A DNA stretch of 64,000 bases from NCBI GenBank assembly GCA_041744575.1, contig JBGTKP010000049.1:144880-208879 (forward strand), written 5' to 3'. The notes under the pieces are model-generated. The model was not told where the DNA came from. It did not search any database and was given only the letters and a program-made list of their open reading frames with translations. Below, piece after piece: positions 29,122-36,945 of this stretch (position 1 is the stretch's first letter; each line of letters begins with the position of its first letter). The stretch comes from JTS-RE37 sp041744575. GTDB taxonomy: Bacteria; Bacteroidota; Bacteroidia; Flavobacteriales; Flavobacteriaceae. Made by a program: the position numbers and the translations under genes.

Positions 29122-30261
29122 TCAACCGGCAGGCCACCCCCCTTTTTGACGGATGATCTCCAGAAGCTTTTCCCCGGGCAGACCATAGACTTTTGTATCA
29201 TTTTTGCCTGTCATGTCGATCCCGGCGAGGAGCGCATTCAGAATCGCTTCCTCGGTGGCCTGAACAGTGGCTTCGAAAAATGGGGACATCTGTTCGTTAC
29301 TGATCATGCGGACTGTTTTGGTTGAGTTTCTAAGGGCCACCCCTGGATTCGCCGTTGAGAAGGCAAGAAAAATGTCACCTGAATCATTGCCTGAATAACT
29401 ACCCAGCCGTGCCAAGCCCATGGGAACCCGCCTGGCAATTCTTTTAAGCTGATGCGGCAGTAACGGGGCGTTTGTCGCGACAATGACTATGATGGAACCC
29501 CGGTCATGGGCATCGTCAAAAACGGCCCCTTCCGGCATGAGATCAGGAAAATCATTTCCAACGCGCATCCCGGAAATGGTCAATGATTTCCTTGTGCCAT
29601 AATTGGCCTGTACCAATATGCCCAAATGGTACGTTATATCATTTACCACTATCTTTCGGGAAGAAGTGCCTATTCCTCCTTTAAAAAGATGGCAGATCAT
29701 TCCGGTTCCCCCTCCGACCGCTCCTTCTGTCACTACTCCGCCGGTTGCAGATTCCAGGGCCTGGTTTACATGCTCTTTCTTTACATGAAAACCGTTGATA
29801 TCATTTAAGATGCCATCATAAGTTTCTCCTACCACTGGCAAGGCCCAAAAGGCTTCGTCCCCTTCCGTTATGGGAAAATAATGCCCCTTGCGTGCCTGCC
29901 AGTCGATCACTGCATCCCGTACCAGACCCACACTATGTGTATTGGTGATCATGATCGGGCCTTCGAGGAAACCTGATTCCTCGATCCAGGCCATTCCTGT
30001 CATTTCCCCGTTCCCATTCAGGCTGAATGTAGCCGCGAAGACAGGATCATAAACCTGCCCCCTGGGTAAAATCGCAGTAACCCCTGTACGGACAGGTCCT
30101 TTCCCTGTCTGCAGCTTTCCATTGCCCGAGATAAGTGTGGTATGGCCTACGGTAATTTCATCGACATCCGTGATGGCGTTGTAAGGGCCGGGTGTACCTT
30201 CGAGGGGTATTCCCAGCTCGCGGGCCCTTTTATGACTTGTTTCCTTGGAACTGGCAGTCAT
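29122..30261 (-). CDS. P1 family peptidase (DmpA/BapA aminopeptidase-like)
   Basis: 379 residues of the Ntn-hydrolase-like P1/S58 family. Features are the opening GIPLEGTPGPYNAITDV with DVDEITVGHTTL, the central GGGTGMICHLFKGGIGTSSR segment, where family members cut themselves autocatalytically before a Ser/Thr to release the nucleophile, and the late MRVGNDFP and NAPLLPHQLKR(I/V)ARR patterns. Such enzymes release N-terminal D-, beta- or L-residues from short peptides. No signal peptide, so cytoplasmic. 62 bases upstream (in gene orientation) of the SanA-like gene; possibly cotranscribed. Confidence 0.92.
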   Translation of the reverse strand: MTASSKETSHKRARELGIPLEGTPGPYNAITDVDEITVGHTTLISGNGKLQTGKGPVRTGVTAILPRGQVYDPVFAATFSLNGNGEMTGMAWIEESGFLEGPIMITNTHSVGLVRDAVIDWQARKGHYFPITEGDEAFWALPVVGETYDGILNDINGFHVKKEHVNQALESATGGVVTEGAVGGGTGMICHLFKGGIGTSSRKIVVNDITYHLGILVQANYGTRKSLTISGMRVGNDFPDLMPEGAVFDDAHDRGSIIVIVATNAPLLPHQLKRIARRVPMGLARLGSYSGNDSGDIFLAFSTANPGVALRNSTKTVRMISNEQMSPFFEATVQATEEAILNALLAGIDMTGKNDTKVYGLPGEKLLEIIRQKGGWPAG

Positions 30262-30343
30262 TTGGGAAGATTATTTTTTGATGGTTCATCAGCTTATTCA
30301 CCAAACCAGACCCGGACAGCATCCCGCACATACAACCGTACAA

Positions 30344-30958
30344 CTAGTTTCGATGTTGTATATGATTCGTGCTTTCTTCCCTGTAGTAATTCTTTGAAAT
30401 GGACTCCATTTCCTTCCTGTTTTCTACAATCGCCATAATTTCTTTCCAGGTACTCCCTTTGATAAGTTCTTTCAGCGGTTGCCTGAGATTTGGTATTTCT
30501 CCAAAGACTTTGCGTATTTTCTTGTCCCAGACTTTGGAATATCTGAGCAAGTCATCCGGATAGACGATTTTTCGTTTTGTTCCTTCATCGACCCCCCTGA
30601 AAGGTTCGGGAATATTCAGATACCCATAATCGTCGGTTAACTGTTCCCCGGGCTGGATATCGCGGATAGCAAGCTCAAAATCGTAGGCTGTAGTAAGGCA
30701 ATTGGAATTAAAACTGTGGTTGATGTACCGTCCGTTATCCCAGCAAAGCACAAAATTGCCGACGTTATTCCTATAGCAATAGGTATCCAGAATACTTTGG
30801 TAAAGCGGATCCAGGACGTCGATTTCCTCTGGTCTGAATTCCCTGTCAAGTTTATCCAGGACCCATGTGATCGTCCCTGCCGGGATAAATTCGGTGGCAA
30901 CAACACCGTAGCCAACATCGTTACTTATAAACTTTAGTTCTGTCTTTGGATGAATCAT
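30344..30958 (-). CDS. SET domain-containing protein-lysine methyltransferase-like protein
   Basis: 204 residues dominated by a SET domain: N-terminal GYGVVATEFIPAGTITWV (SET-N), YINHSFNSNC (the NHS..NC AdoMet-binding signature, about residues 79-88), and the family's Asp-Asp-Tyr-Gly catalytic Tyr motif (LTDDYGYLNIPEP, about 106-117). It likely transfers a methyl group from AdoMet to a lysine of an unknown protein substrate. SET genes are a minority in bacteria and often horizontally acquired, but they are recurrent in Bacteroidota. No signal peptide. 82 bases upstream of the P1 peptidase in the same direction. Confidence 0.9.
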   Translation of the reverse strand: MIHPKTELKFISNDVGYGVVATEFIPAGTITWVLDKLDREFRPEEIDVLDPLYQSILDTYCYRNNVGNFVLCWDNGRYINHSFNSNCLTTAYDFELAIRDIQPGEQLTDDYGYLNIPEPFRGVDEGTKRKIVYPDDLLRYSKVWDKKIRKVFGEIPNLRQPLKELIKGSTWKEIMAIVENRKEMESISKNYYREESTNHIQHRN

Positions 30959-31056
30959 TTACAATGTTCTTTTTTGGGCGTTCTGTCAATCCGTTTATTG
31001 TACAATCAGTGAAATTTTAAAATCGGCTGATGTCGATATTTTCTGAGGCCGAAAAT

Positions 31057-31084
31057 AACACCTTCTTGCTTTGCAAGAAGTGTT
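31057..31084. terminator. Inverted repeat, probable terminator
   Basis: AACACCTTCTTGC / GCAAGAAGTGTT form a 12-pair stem with one bulged C and a three-base loop; T-rich bases (TTATT) follow on both strands. It would stop minus-strand transcripts coming from the 31587-31688 gene and may serve both directions. Confidence 0.6.
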
Positions 31085-31169
31085 TTATTGAAATTAAAGT
31101 TAACTAAAAATCAATATGATTTACCCGTGTCAACAGAATGCTCCGAAATTTTTAGAAAGCTTTTTTTAA

Positions 31170-31523
31170 TTATTTATGGATCTGCAGGCGAAACATGGAA
31201 TTAATTGGCATAGCGATCATAAGGCCGCCCTGAACATTTCTGATTTCTGGCCGGTGGACAGGGAAACCGGGAATGATTAAAAGGACCTGTAAATACTTTA
31301 TGAACTGGCGGATCTGAATGAAATCTCCTGCCGGGAGTGCAAATGGCGCCATACGATACAGCCAATTGAAGGCCATAGGGGTGGGTCTGATGTTCAGTGT
31401 ATGGAAAGGGAGCACCCGGCTGGTGCTTTTTGGAAACGGCTGGACCGGCCCCAGGTTGTCACGCAGATGAAACATATACCATTGCTCCGGAGGAATTCCG
31501 CGTCTCCTTTTATCTGAAACCAT
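31170..31523 (-). pseudogene. Doubtful open frame or remnant
   Basis: An uninterrupted minus-strand frame of 117 codons with an odd composition (many Pro, Met, His, Gln) and no recognisable domain; the composition is typical of an antisense frame. The plus strand in the same stretch has frames broken by several stops, for example a piece starting ATGGATCTGCAG at 31175. I read this as a decayed gene whose direction cannot be fixed, not as a working gene. It lies between the mini-gene and the hairpin at 31057-31084, so a minus-strand transcript through it is possible. Confidence 0.2.
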
Positions 31524-31586
31524 GTACCCCTGCGGTGATGCTCTTATCTGCAGCGGTATTATGGATAAGCGCAGGGAAGCAGACTT

Positions 31587-31688
31587 TTATTTCTTGGATT
31601 TCTTTTCCCTTTTGGCCTCTTTTTTTTCCTTTGGGGTTAGCAAGGGCTCCTTTTTTATATTTTTCCGGACATCTTTACCTTTTGCCAT
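31587..31688 (-). CDS. Lysine-rich 33-residue protein
   Basis: ATG at 31688, TAA at 31587. The 33 residues begin MAKGKDVRKNIKKEPLLTP and end with a KEKKEAKREKKSKK-type tail: 13 Lys, 2 Arg and 4 Glu. It has no membrane segment and is probably an unstructured or single-helix nucleic-acid- or ribosome-binding peptide. I recall similar short MAKGKDVRK-type proteins in flavobacteria but cannot confirm it here. Support for it being real: sense-like codon use (AAA/AAG/GAA), an ATG-TAA frame, and a minus-strand promoter (TTTG-N19-TAACTTTA, 31710-31740) with a 15-base leader. Too short for standard gene finders. Confidence 0.65.
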   Translation of the reverse strand: MAKGKDVRKNIKKEPLLTPKEKKEAKREKKSKK

Positions 31689-31702
31689 AATGGTTCTCGT
31701 AT

Positions 31703-31733
31703 TTTGGCATAAAGTTAGAAATATTTAAGTTTG
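31703..31733 (+). promoter_or_regulatory. Promoter of the phosphatase-family gene
   Basis: TTTG (31703-31706), 19-base spacer, TAAGTTTG (31726-31733): full match to the Bacteroidota consensus. Expected transcription start near 31739, giving a leader of about 90 bases to the ATG at 31829. Confidence 0.75.
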
Positions 31734-31740
31734 GATCAAA
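31710..31740 (-). promoter_or_regulatory. Divergent promoter of the lysine-rich mini-gene
   Basis: On the minus strand TTTG (complement of 31737-31740), exactly 19 bases, then TAACTTTA (complement of 31710-31717), one mismatch from TAnnTTTG. It overlaps the plus-strand promoter almost completely, so the two should compete for RNA polymerase. Confidence 0.55.
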
Positions 31741-31828
31741 TCTCCTATTTTAATTTTAACAGGTGTGCATTTTTAATTCCGCATTCCGTGAAAGAATTGC
31801 TACAAGTGGTAACATATTCGCCATACCC

Positions 31829-32920
31829 ATGAAACAGATCGCCCTTGCATTCCTGCTCCTTATGGGAGTCACCTACGCCTACGGACAATCCCAGGCAGGA
31901 AATCCCAAAGTAATCCTTATCACTTTGGACGGATTCCGATGGCAGGAGATGTTCTCCGGAGCCGACTCCCTTCTGGTGGCCCATCCGGAATACGTTAAAG
32001 ATTCGTTAGGCCTTAAAGCCGCCTTTTGGAATTACAGCCCAATCCTGAGGCGAAAAGCATTAATGCCATTTATCTGGAATCAGGTAGCCGGAATGGGTGA
32101 GATTCACGGCAACAGGCAGCTTGGCAGTAAAGTGGATCTGACGAATAGGCTTTGGTTTTCCTATCCGGGATATAGTGAAATCCTTACCGGAAAAGCAGAT
32201 GATAGCCGGATCAACAGCAATGATAAGATGGACAATCCAAATAGCACCGTCCTGGAAATAGCACAGAATACGTCCTTGTATAAAGAAAAGGTAGCGGCCT
32301 TCGGGAGTTGGGATGTCTTCCCCTATATTATCAACAGAGATCGATCCGGGATTGTCGTGAACGCCGGGTTTGAAAAAGCGGCCGGGACCGCTCTCTCAGA
32401 AAGGGAAAAGTTCCTTAACGATTTGCAGGACAGGATTCCAAGTCCCTGGACCAGTGTCCGGTTCGATGCTTTTACCCACTACTACGCGCTGGAACATATG
32501 CAAAAGCAGCATCCCGCTCTTGTATATATTGCATTCGGTGAAACAGATGATTTTGCCCATGATGGAAATTATGAGGGCTACCTGAAAGCTGCGCACAATA
32601 CGGATCAGCTGATCAAAGAAATCTGGGAGTATACTCAAAAGGACCCGTTTTATAAGGATCAGACGCTTTTTATCATCACTACAGATCATGGCAGGGGCAC
32701 ACAGCCGCTATCAGCATGGAAGGATCACGGGGAGAAGGTCATGGGCGCCGGAAATGTATGGATGATCCTTTTTGGCAAGACGGCAGTGACAAAAGGCGAG
32801 GTGAAAATAAGCGAGCAATTGTACAGCAATCAGATAGCCCCAACCATTCTTAGTGTCATGGGCCTCCCGCCCTTACCCGATCAGATGCCCGGGGAAGCTT
32901 TGCCTCACCAACCTGATTAG
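31829..32920 (+). CDS. Alkaline phosphatase/type I phosphodiesterase-family protein
   Basis: 363 residues from ATG 31829; signal peptide MKQIALAFLLLMGVTYAYGQ. The mature protein has the alkaline phosphatase-superfamily core: first metal-binding Asp in VILITLDGFRWQEMFSG, and the His/Asp ligands in YIAFGETDDFAHDGNY and LFIITTDHGRG. The nucleophile region is around the FSYPGYSEILTG segment, where Ser or Thr would act. Predicted periplasmic hydrolase of phosphate mono/diesters, phosphonates or sulfates; substrate unknown. A GTG further upstream (31763) would add residues before the signal and is rejected. First gene before the cytochrome cluster but with its own promoter. Confidence 0.88.
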   Translation: MKQIALAFLLLMGVTYAYGQSQAGNPKVILITLDGFRWQEMFSGADSLLVAHPEYVKDSLGLKAAFWNYSPILRRKALMPFIWNQVAGMGEIHGNRQLGSKVDLTNRLWFSYPGYSEILTGKADDSRINSNDKMDNPNSTVLEIAQNTSLYKEKVAAFGSWDVFPYIINRDRSGIVVNAGFEKAAGTALSEREKFLNDLQDRIPSPWTSVRFDAFTHYYALEHMQKQHPALVYIAFGETDDFAHDGNYEGYLKAAHNTDQLIKEIWEYTQKDPFYKDQTLFIITTDHGRGTQPLSAWKDHGEKVMGAGNVWMILFGKTAVTKGEVKISEQLYSNQIAPTILSVMGLPPLPDQMPGEALPHQPD

Positions 32921-33122
32921 CCGCCCAACTATATCCTTCTACCGGATTTCCTTTGCCTTGCCGGCAGTTGATGTCTGATCGGCCTACCAGGAGACCAGAA
33001 TCGCATCTGGTATTCAACACTTATCATTATGGGTAAGGACTTCCACTCCGGCCTCTCGCGGCGTGTTGGCTTCAAGTGAAGAGGGAAGAGACAAAAATCG
33101 TATCTTTCCCTATAGAAAAAAG

Positions 33123-35477
33123 ATGCCATCTCTCATGAAGCGGAATATCATCATACTGGCAATACTGACAGCAATGATCATTTGTATTATGGCCCTGAGG
33201 AAAGGTATTTTTCAAACCGGGACCGCTTCTCCCACCGCGTTTCGTATGCCGGAAACGGTCGATTATAATTTTCACATAAAACCTATCCTTTCCGATAATT
33301 GCTATGCCTGCCATGGCCCGGACGCGAACAAACGCGAAGCAGGGCTGCGCCTTGACCTGGAAGAAGCCGCATTTTCAGAATTGGCCGAGAATCCCGGGCA
33401 CTATGCAATTGTGCCCGGAAAACCTTCCAAAAGTGCCCTGTATGAACGGATCATCTCCAATGATCCGCAATACATCATGCCTCCCCCTGAATCAGACAGG
33501 ATACTTCAGGACTTCGAAAAGGAACTTATCAAGAAATGGATCAGTCAGGGAGGTCCCTTTGAAAGGCACTGGGCTTTTATCCCCCCGGTAAAAAAGCCGC
33601 TTCCAGGGATCAATGATCCTGACTGGGCACAGAATGAAATAGACCACTTTATCCTGGAACAGCTGGAAGCCCATCAACTTACCCACGCCCCCCGAGCCTC
33701 TTATGAAACCCTGCTTCGCAGGATGAGCCTCGACCTCACAGGGCTGCCTCCGACGCCGGAGCAGGCGGGGTCATGGCCTGAAGACAAAAGCCCTGGAGCT
33801 ATAGATAAGGTGATAGACCAATTACTGGCCTCCCCCGCGTACGGGGAACGCATGACTCAATCCTGGCTTGATGTGGCCCGGTATGCAGATTCCCATGGTT
33901 ATCAGGACGACAGCTATCGGACCATGTGGCCCTGGAGGGATTGGGTGATCCATGCCTTCAATGAAAACCTGCCATATGACCTTTTCCTGACATGGCAACT
34001 TGCAGGCGACCTTCTACCTGATGCAAACAGCGAACAGGTTCTTGCCACCGGATTTAACAGAAATCACCCAATAACACAGGAGGGGGGAGTGATTCAGGAG
34101 GAATACCGGTCTACTTATGTCATTGACCGTACAAATACCCTGGGAAAGGGAATCCTGGGACTGACCCTGGAATGCGCCCGTTGTCACGACCATAAATACG
34201 ATGCCATTTCTCAGCAGAATTATTATGAGTTGTTCGCATTCTTTAATCAGGTGGATGAAAAAGGGATTCAAATGGACGCCGTCCAGGCAGCCAATCAGCA
34301 ATTTTTTGCGGATCCTCCCTATATTACTGTTAGTGAAAAGGAAAAAGACGAAGTGCTTGCCTTTGTGAACCTGGAAAAAGACCAGTCGATCAAAGTGATG
34401 GTGATGAACGACGATGCCCCCAGAACATCTTATATCCTTAATCGGGGCAATTACGATGAACCTACAGATTCTGTCCACCCGGGCACCCCTTCAAAAATAT
34501 TTCCTTACCAGGCTGATTTTCCCAAAAACCGCCTCGGCCTTGCCCAATGGGTGACACACAGGCAAAACCCGTTGACAGCACGCGTTCTGGTCAATCGGAT
34601 CTGGGGCCTGTTGTTTGGTCGTGGACTTGTGGAAACTGCCGAGGATTTCGGCGTTCAGGGGAGCCTTCCTTCTCATCCGCAGCTCCTGGACTGGCTGGCA
34701 GTTGATTTTATGGAGCATCACTGGGATATCAAATATTTATTAAAGAAGATCATGAGTTCCGCCACCTATCAGCAAAGTTCCGAGGTAACTGAGGCCGTTA
34801 AAAAAGCGGATCCTGAGAATAAATATCTGGCCAGGGCAGGCAGGTTTCGAATGTCCGGTGAGATGATCCGCGACTATGTTCTTGCCACCAGTGGCCTGAT
34901 CAACCGGGAAATAGGAGGCCCCAGTGTGAAACCCTATCAGCCCCCGGGATTGTGGGAGGAAACCAATGCCGGAGGTGACCGGGGTATCCTTACAACCTAT
35001 ATTCCCGATGAAGGGGATAAATTATACAGGCGTTCCCTTTATACCTTCTGGAAGCGGACACTTCCACCGGCGAGTATGTCGATTTTTGACGCCCCCACCC
35101 GCGATTTTTGTGAGGTACGCCGTCAGAAAACCAATACGCCCTTACAGGCACTGGCACTGCAAAATGATATTCAGATGCTTGAGGCTGCCAGGGTGCTGGC
35201 CCAAAGAATCGTAAAGGCCCGCCCGGATGATCCCGGAATTGTTAAGGAAATATTCAGGAGGATATTAATTCGGGAACCTGGTTCGGAGGAATTGCAGGTC
35301 CTGGAGGAATATTATGACCATGCCCTGTCCAATTTTCTTGACAATGAGTCGGATGCAGAAAAATTAGTTGCTGTGGGAGCATATCAGGCTGCCGATACGG
35401 ATCCTGCAAAAACAGCGGCTCTGATGCTCACAGCTCAGGTCCTGTACAATCTCGATGAAACAATAACCAAAGAATGA
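33123..35477 (+). CDS. PSD1/planctomycete-type cytochrome C protein (DUF1549, DUF1553)
   Basis: 784 residues from the ATG at 33123 (33135 also possible). It has an N-terminal membrane anchor (residues about 8-27, IIILAILTAMIICIMAL), a PSCyt1 domain with one heme c motif (NCYACHGPDANKREAGLRLD), then the DUF1549/PSCyt2 domain (YETLLRRMSLDLTGLPPTP, MTQSWLDVARYADSHG, CARCHDHKYD) and the DUF1553/PSD1 domain (NPLTARVLVNRIWGLLFGRG through LYTFWKRTLPPASMSIFDAP). This architecture is the standard partner of DUF1501 proteins, encoded five bases downstream. It is best known from Planctomycetes and occurs in Bacteroidota. Periplasmic and presumably redox-linked; the reaction is not established. Confidence 0.92.
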   Translation: MPSLMKRNIIILAILTAMIICIMALRKGIFQTGTASPTAFRMPETVDYNFHIKPILSDNCYACHGPDANKREAGLRLDLEEAAFSELAENPGHYAIVPGKPSKSALYERIISNDPQYIMPPPESDRILQDFEKELIKKWISQGGPFERHWAFIPPVKKPLPGINDPDWAQNEIDHFILEQLEAHQLTHAPRASYETLLRRMSLDLTGLPPTPEQAGSWPEDKSPGAIDKVIDQLLASPAYGERMTQSWLDVARYADSHGYQDDSYRTMWPWRDWVIHAFNENLPYDLFLTWQLAGDLLPDANSEQVLATGFNRNHPITQEGGVIQEEYRSTYVIDRTNTLGKGILGLTLECARCHDHKYDAISQQNYYELFAFFNQVDEKGIQMDAVQAANQQFFADPPYITVSEKEKDEVLAFVNLEKDQSIKVMVMNDDAPRTSYILNRGNYDEPTDSVHPGTPSKIFPYQADFPKNRLGLAQWVTHRQNPLTARVLVNRIWGLLFGRGLVETAEDFGVQGSLPSHPQLLDWLAVDFMEHHWDIKYLLKKIMSSATYQQSSEVTEAVKKADPENKYLARAGRFRMSGEMIRDYVLATSGLINREIGGPSVKPYQPPGLWEETNAGGDRGILTTYIPDEGDKLYRRSLYTFWKRTLPPASMSIFDAPTRDFCEVRRQKTNTPLQALALQNDIQMLEAARVLAQRIVKARPDDPGIVKEIFRRILIREPGSEELQVLEEYYDHALSNFLDNESDAEKLVAVGAYQAADTDPAKTAALMLTAQVLYNLDETITKE

Positions 35478-35481
35478 TGCC

Positions 35482-36942
35482 ATGAAGAAAGAAGCCCCTG
35501 TTCCGCAAGAGCCGCTCAATGTCAACCGCCGACATTTTTTTTCTCAGGTAAGTGTCGGAATTGGTTCTATTGCACTTGGGTCCCTACTGATCCCGGATCT
35601 GTTTAAGGGAGGTGCAACTGAAGTCTCGGAAAGTATTCCAGGTCTTCCGCATTTCGCTCCGAAGGCCAGGAGGGTGATCTATTTATTCCAGGCCGGGGCA
35701 CCTTCACAACTGGAAACTTTCGATTATAAACCCCTGCTTTTAAAAAGGATCGGTGAAGACCTCCCGGAATCCATAAGGAATGGACAGCGTCTTACCGGTA
35801 TGACTTCCGAACAGGAAACTTTTCCCCTGATGCCTTCGGCCGCCAAGTTCCGGCAACATGGCAAAAGCGGTGCTTGGGTAAGTGATTATTTTCCGCACAT
35901 CGCCAGTATCGCCGATGAGATCTGTATTGTCAAAAGCATGCATACCGAGGCGATCAACCACGACCCTGCGATTACCTTTTTCCAGACAGGAAGCCAGATC
36001 TCAGGGAGGCCCAGTATGGGCTCCTGGATGAGCTATGGCCTTGGGAGTGAGAACAAAAACCTCCCCTCATTTGTAGTGCTGACTTCGCGGGGTAAAGGGA
36101 ACAGCCAGGGTCTTTATTCCAAATTATGGTCCAGTGGTTTTCTGGATTCCAGGCATCAGGGCGTCCTCCTTCGGTCAGGGAAGGATCCTGTCCTCTATCT
36201 GAATGACCCGGAAGGTATTTCGCGCCATGACAAACGGGAACTCCTGGATCATGTCGCGTCGCTCAACAAAATACATGGGGCGCAAACCGGGGATGATGAA
36301 ATCAATGCGCGTATCGCTCAATATGAGATGGCCTATCGTATGCAAATGTCTGTTCCTGAAGTGATGGATGTTTCCAAAGAACCAAAGTCCATCGTCCAAC
36401 TTTACGGAGAGGACTGCCAGGTACCCGGTACTTATGCTGCCAACGCCCTTCAGGCAAGGCGACTCGCCGAAAACGGGGTTCGTTTTATTCAGTTGTATCA
36501 TCAGGGATGGGACCAGCATGGAAATCTCCCGAATGAAATGTCCGGGCAGGCCAAAGATGTGGACAGGGCTTCCGCAGCTCTGGTCCTGGATCTTAAACAA
36601 CGCGGGATGCTTGAGGATACTTTGGTCATATGGGGTGGAGAATTTGGCCGGACCAACTATTGCCAGGGGAAATTCAATCCGGCCGATTATGGGAGGGACC
36701 ATCATCCCAGAGCCTTCAGTATCTGGATGGCCGGGGGTGGTATTAAAAGCGGGTTGAGCTATGGGGAAACAGATGAATTTGGCTACAATGTAATTAAGGA
36801 TCCGGTTCATATCAATGACTTTCATGCCACACTGCTCTATGCCATGGGCCTGGATCACGAACAATTGACTTTCAAATACCAGGGACGGAGATTTCGGCTC
36901 ACCGATGTAGCCGGTACTGTGGTAAAAGACCTCTTAACCTGA
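35482..36942 (+). CDS. DUF1501 domain-containing protein (Tat signal)
   Basis: 486 residues. The N-terminus has a twin-arginine motif (NRRHFFSQVSVGIGSIALGS), so folded export by Tat, perhaps with a cofactor. The DUF1501 pattern is clear: RRVIYLFQAGAPSQLETFDYKP, HTEAINHDPAITFFQTGSQ, WDQHGNLP, VIWGGEFGRTNYC, DYGRDHHPRAFSIWMAGGG. The fold resembles the alkaline phosphatase superfamily, with Asp/His ligands in these motifs. It follows the PSD1 gene after five bases and precedes the heme c/leucine-rich gene after four. Function of DUF1501 proteins remains unassigned; the obligate pairing with PSD1 proteins suggests a joint complex. Confidence 0.93.
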   Translation: MKKEAPVPQEPLNVNRRHFFSQVSVGIGSIALGSLLIPDLFKGGATEVSESIPGLPHFAPKARRVIYLFQAGAPSQLETFDYKPLLLKRIGEDLPESIRNGQRLTGMTSEQETFPLMPSAAKFRQHGKSGAWVSDYFPHIASIADEICIVKSMHTEAINHDPAITFFQTGSQISGRPSMGSWMSYGLGSENKNLPSFVVLTSRGKGNSQGLYSKLWSSGFLDSRHQGVLLRSGKDPVLYLNDPEGISRHDKRELLDHVASLNKIHGAQTGDDEINARIAQYEMAYRMQMSVPEVMDVSKEPKSIVQLYGEDCQVPGTYAANALQARRLAENGVRFIQLYHQGWDQHGNLPNEMSGQAKDVDRASAALVLDLKQRGMLEDTLVIWGGEFGRTNYCQGKFNPADYGRDHHPRAFSIWMAGGGIKSGLSYGETDEFGYNVIKDPVHINDFHATLLYAMGLDHEQLTFKYQGRRFRLTDVAGTVVKDLLT

Positions 36943-36945
36943 CGA

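Larger units (their letters stand above)
30959..31586. other. 628-base non-coding or decayed stretch
   Basis: Between the SET gene and the lysine-rich mini-gene. It holds one hairpin (31057-31084) and an AT-rich part; from about 31170 to 31540 the base composition looks coding but no convincing gene survives. See the entry for 31170-31523. Confidence 0.5.
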
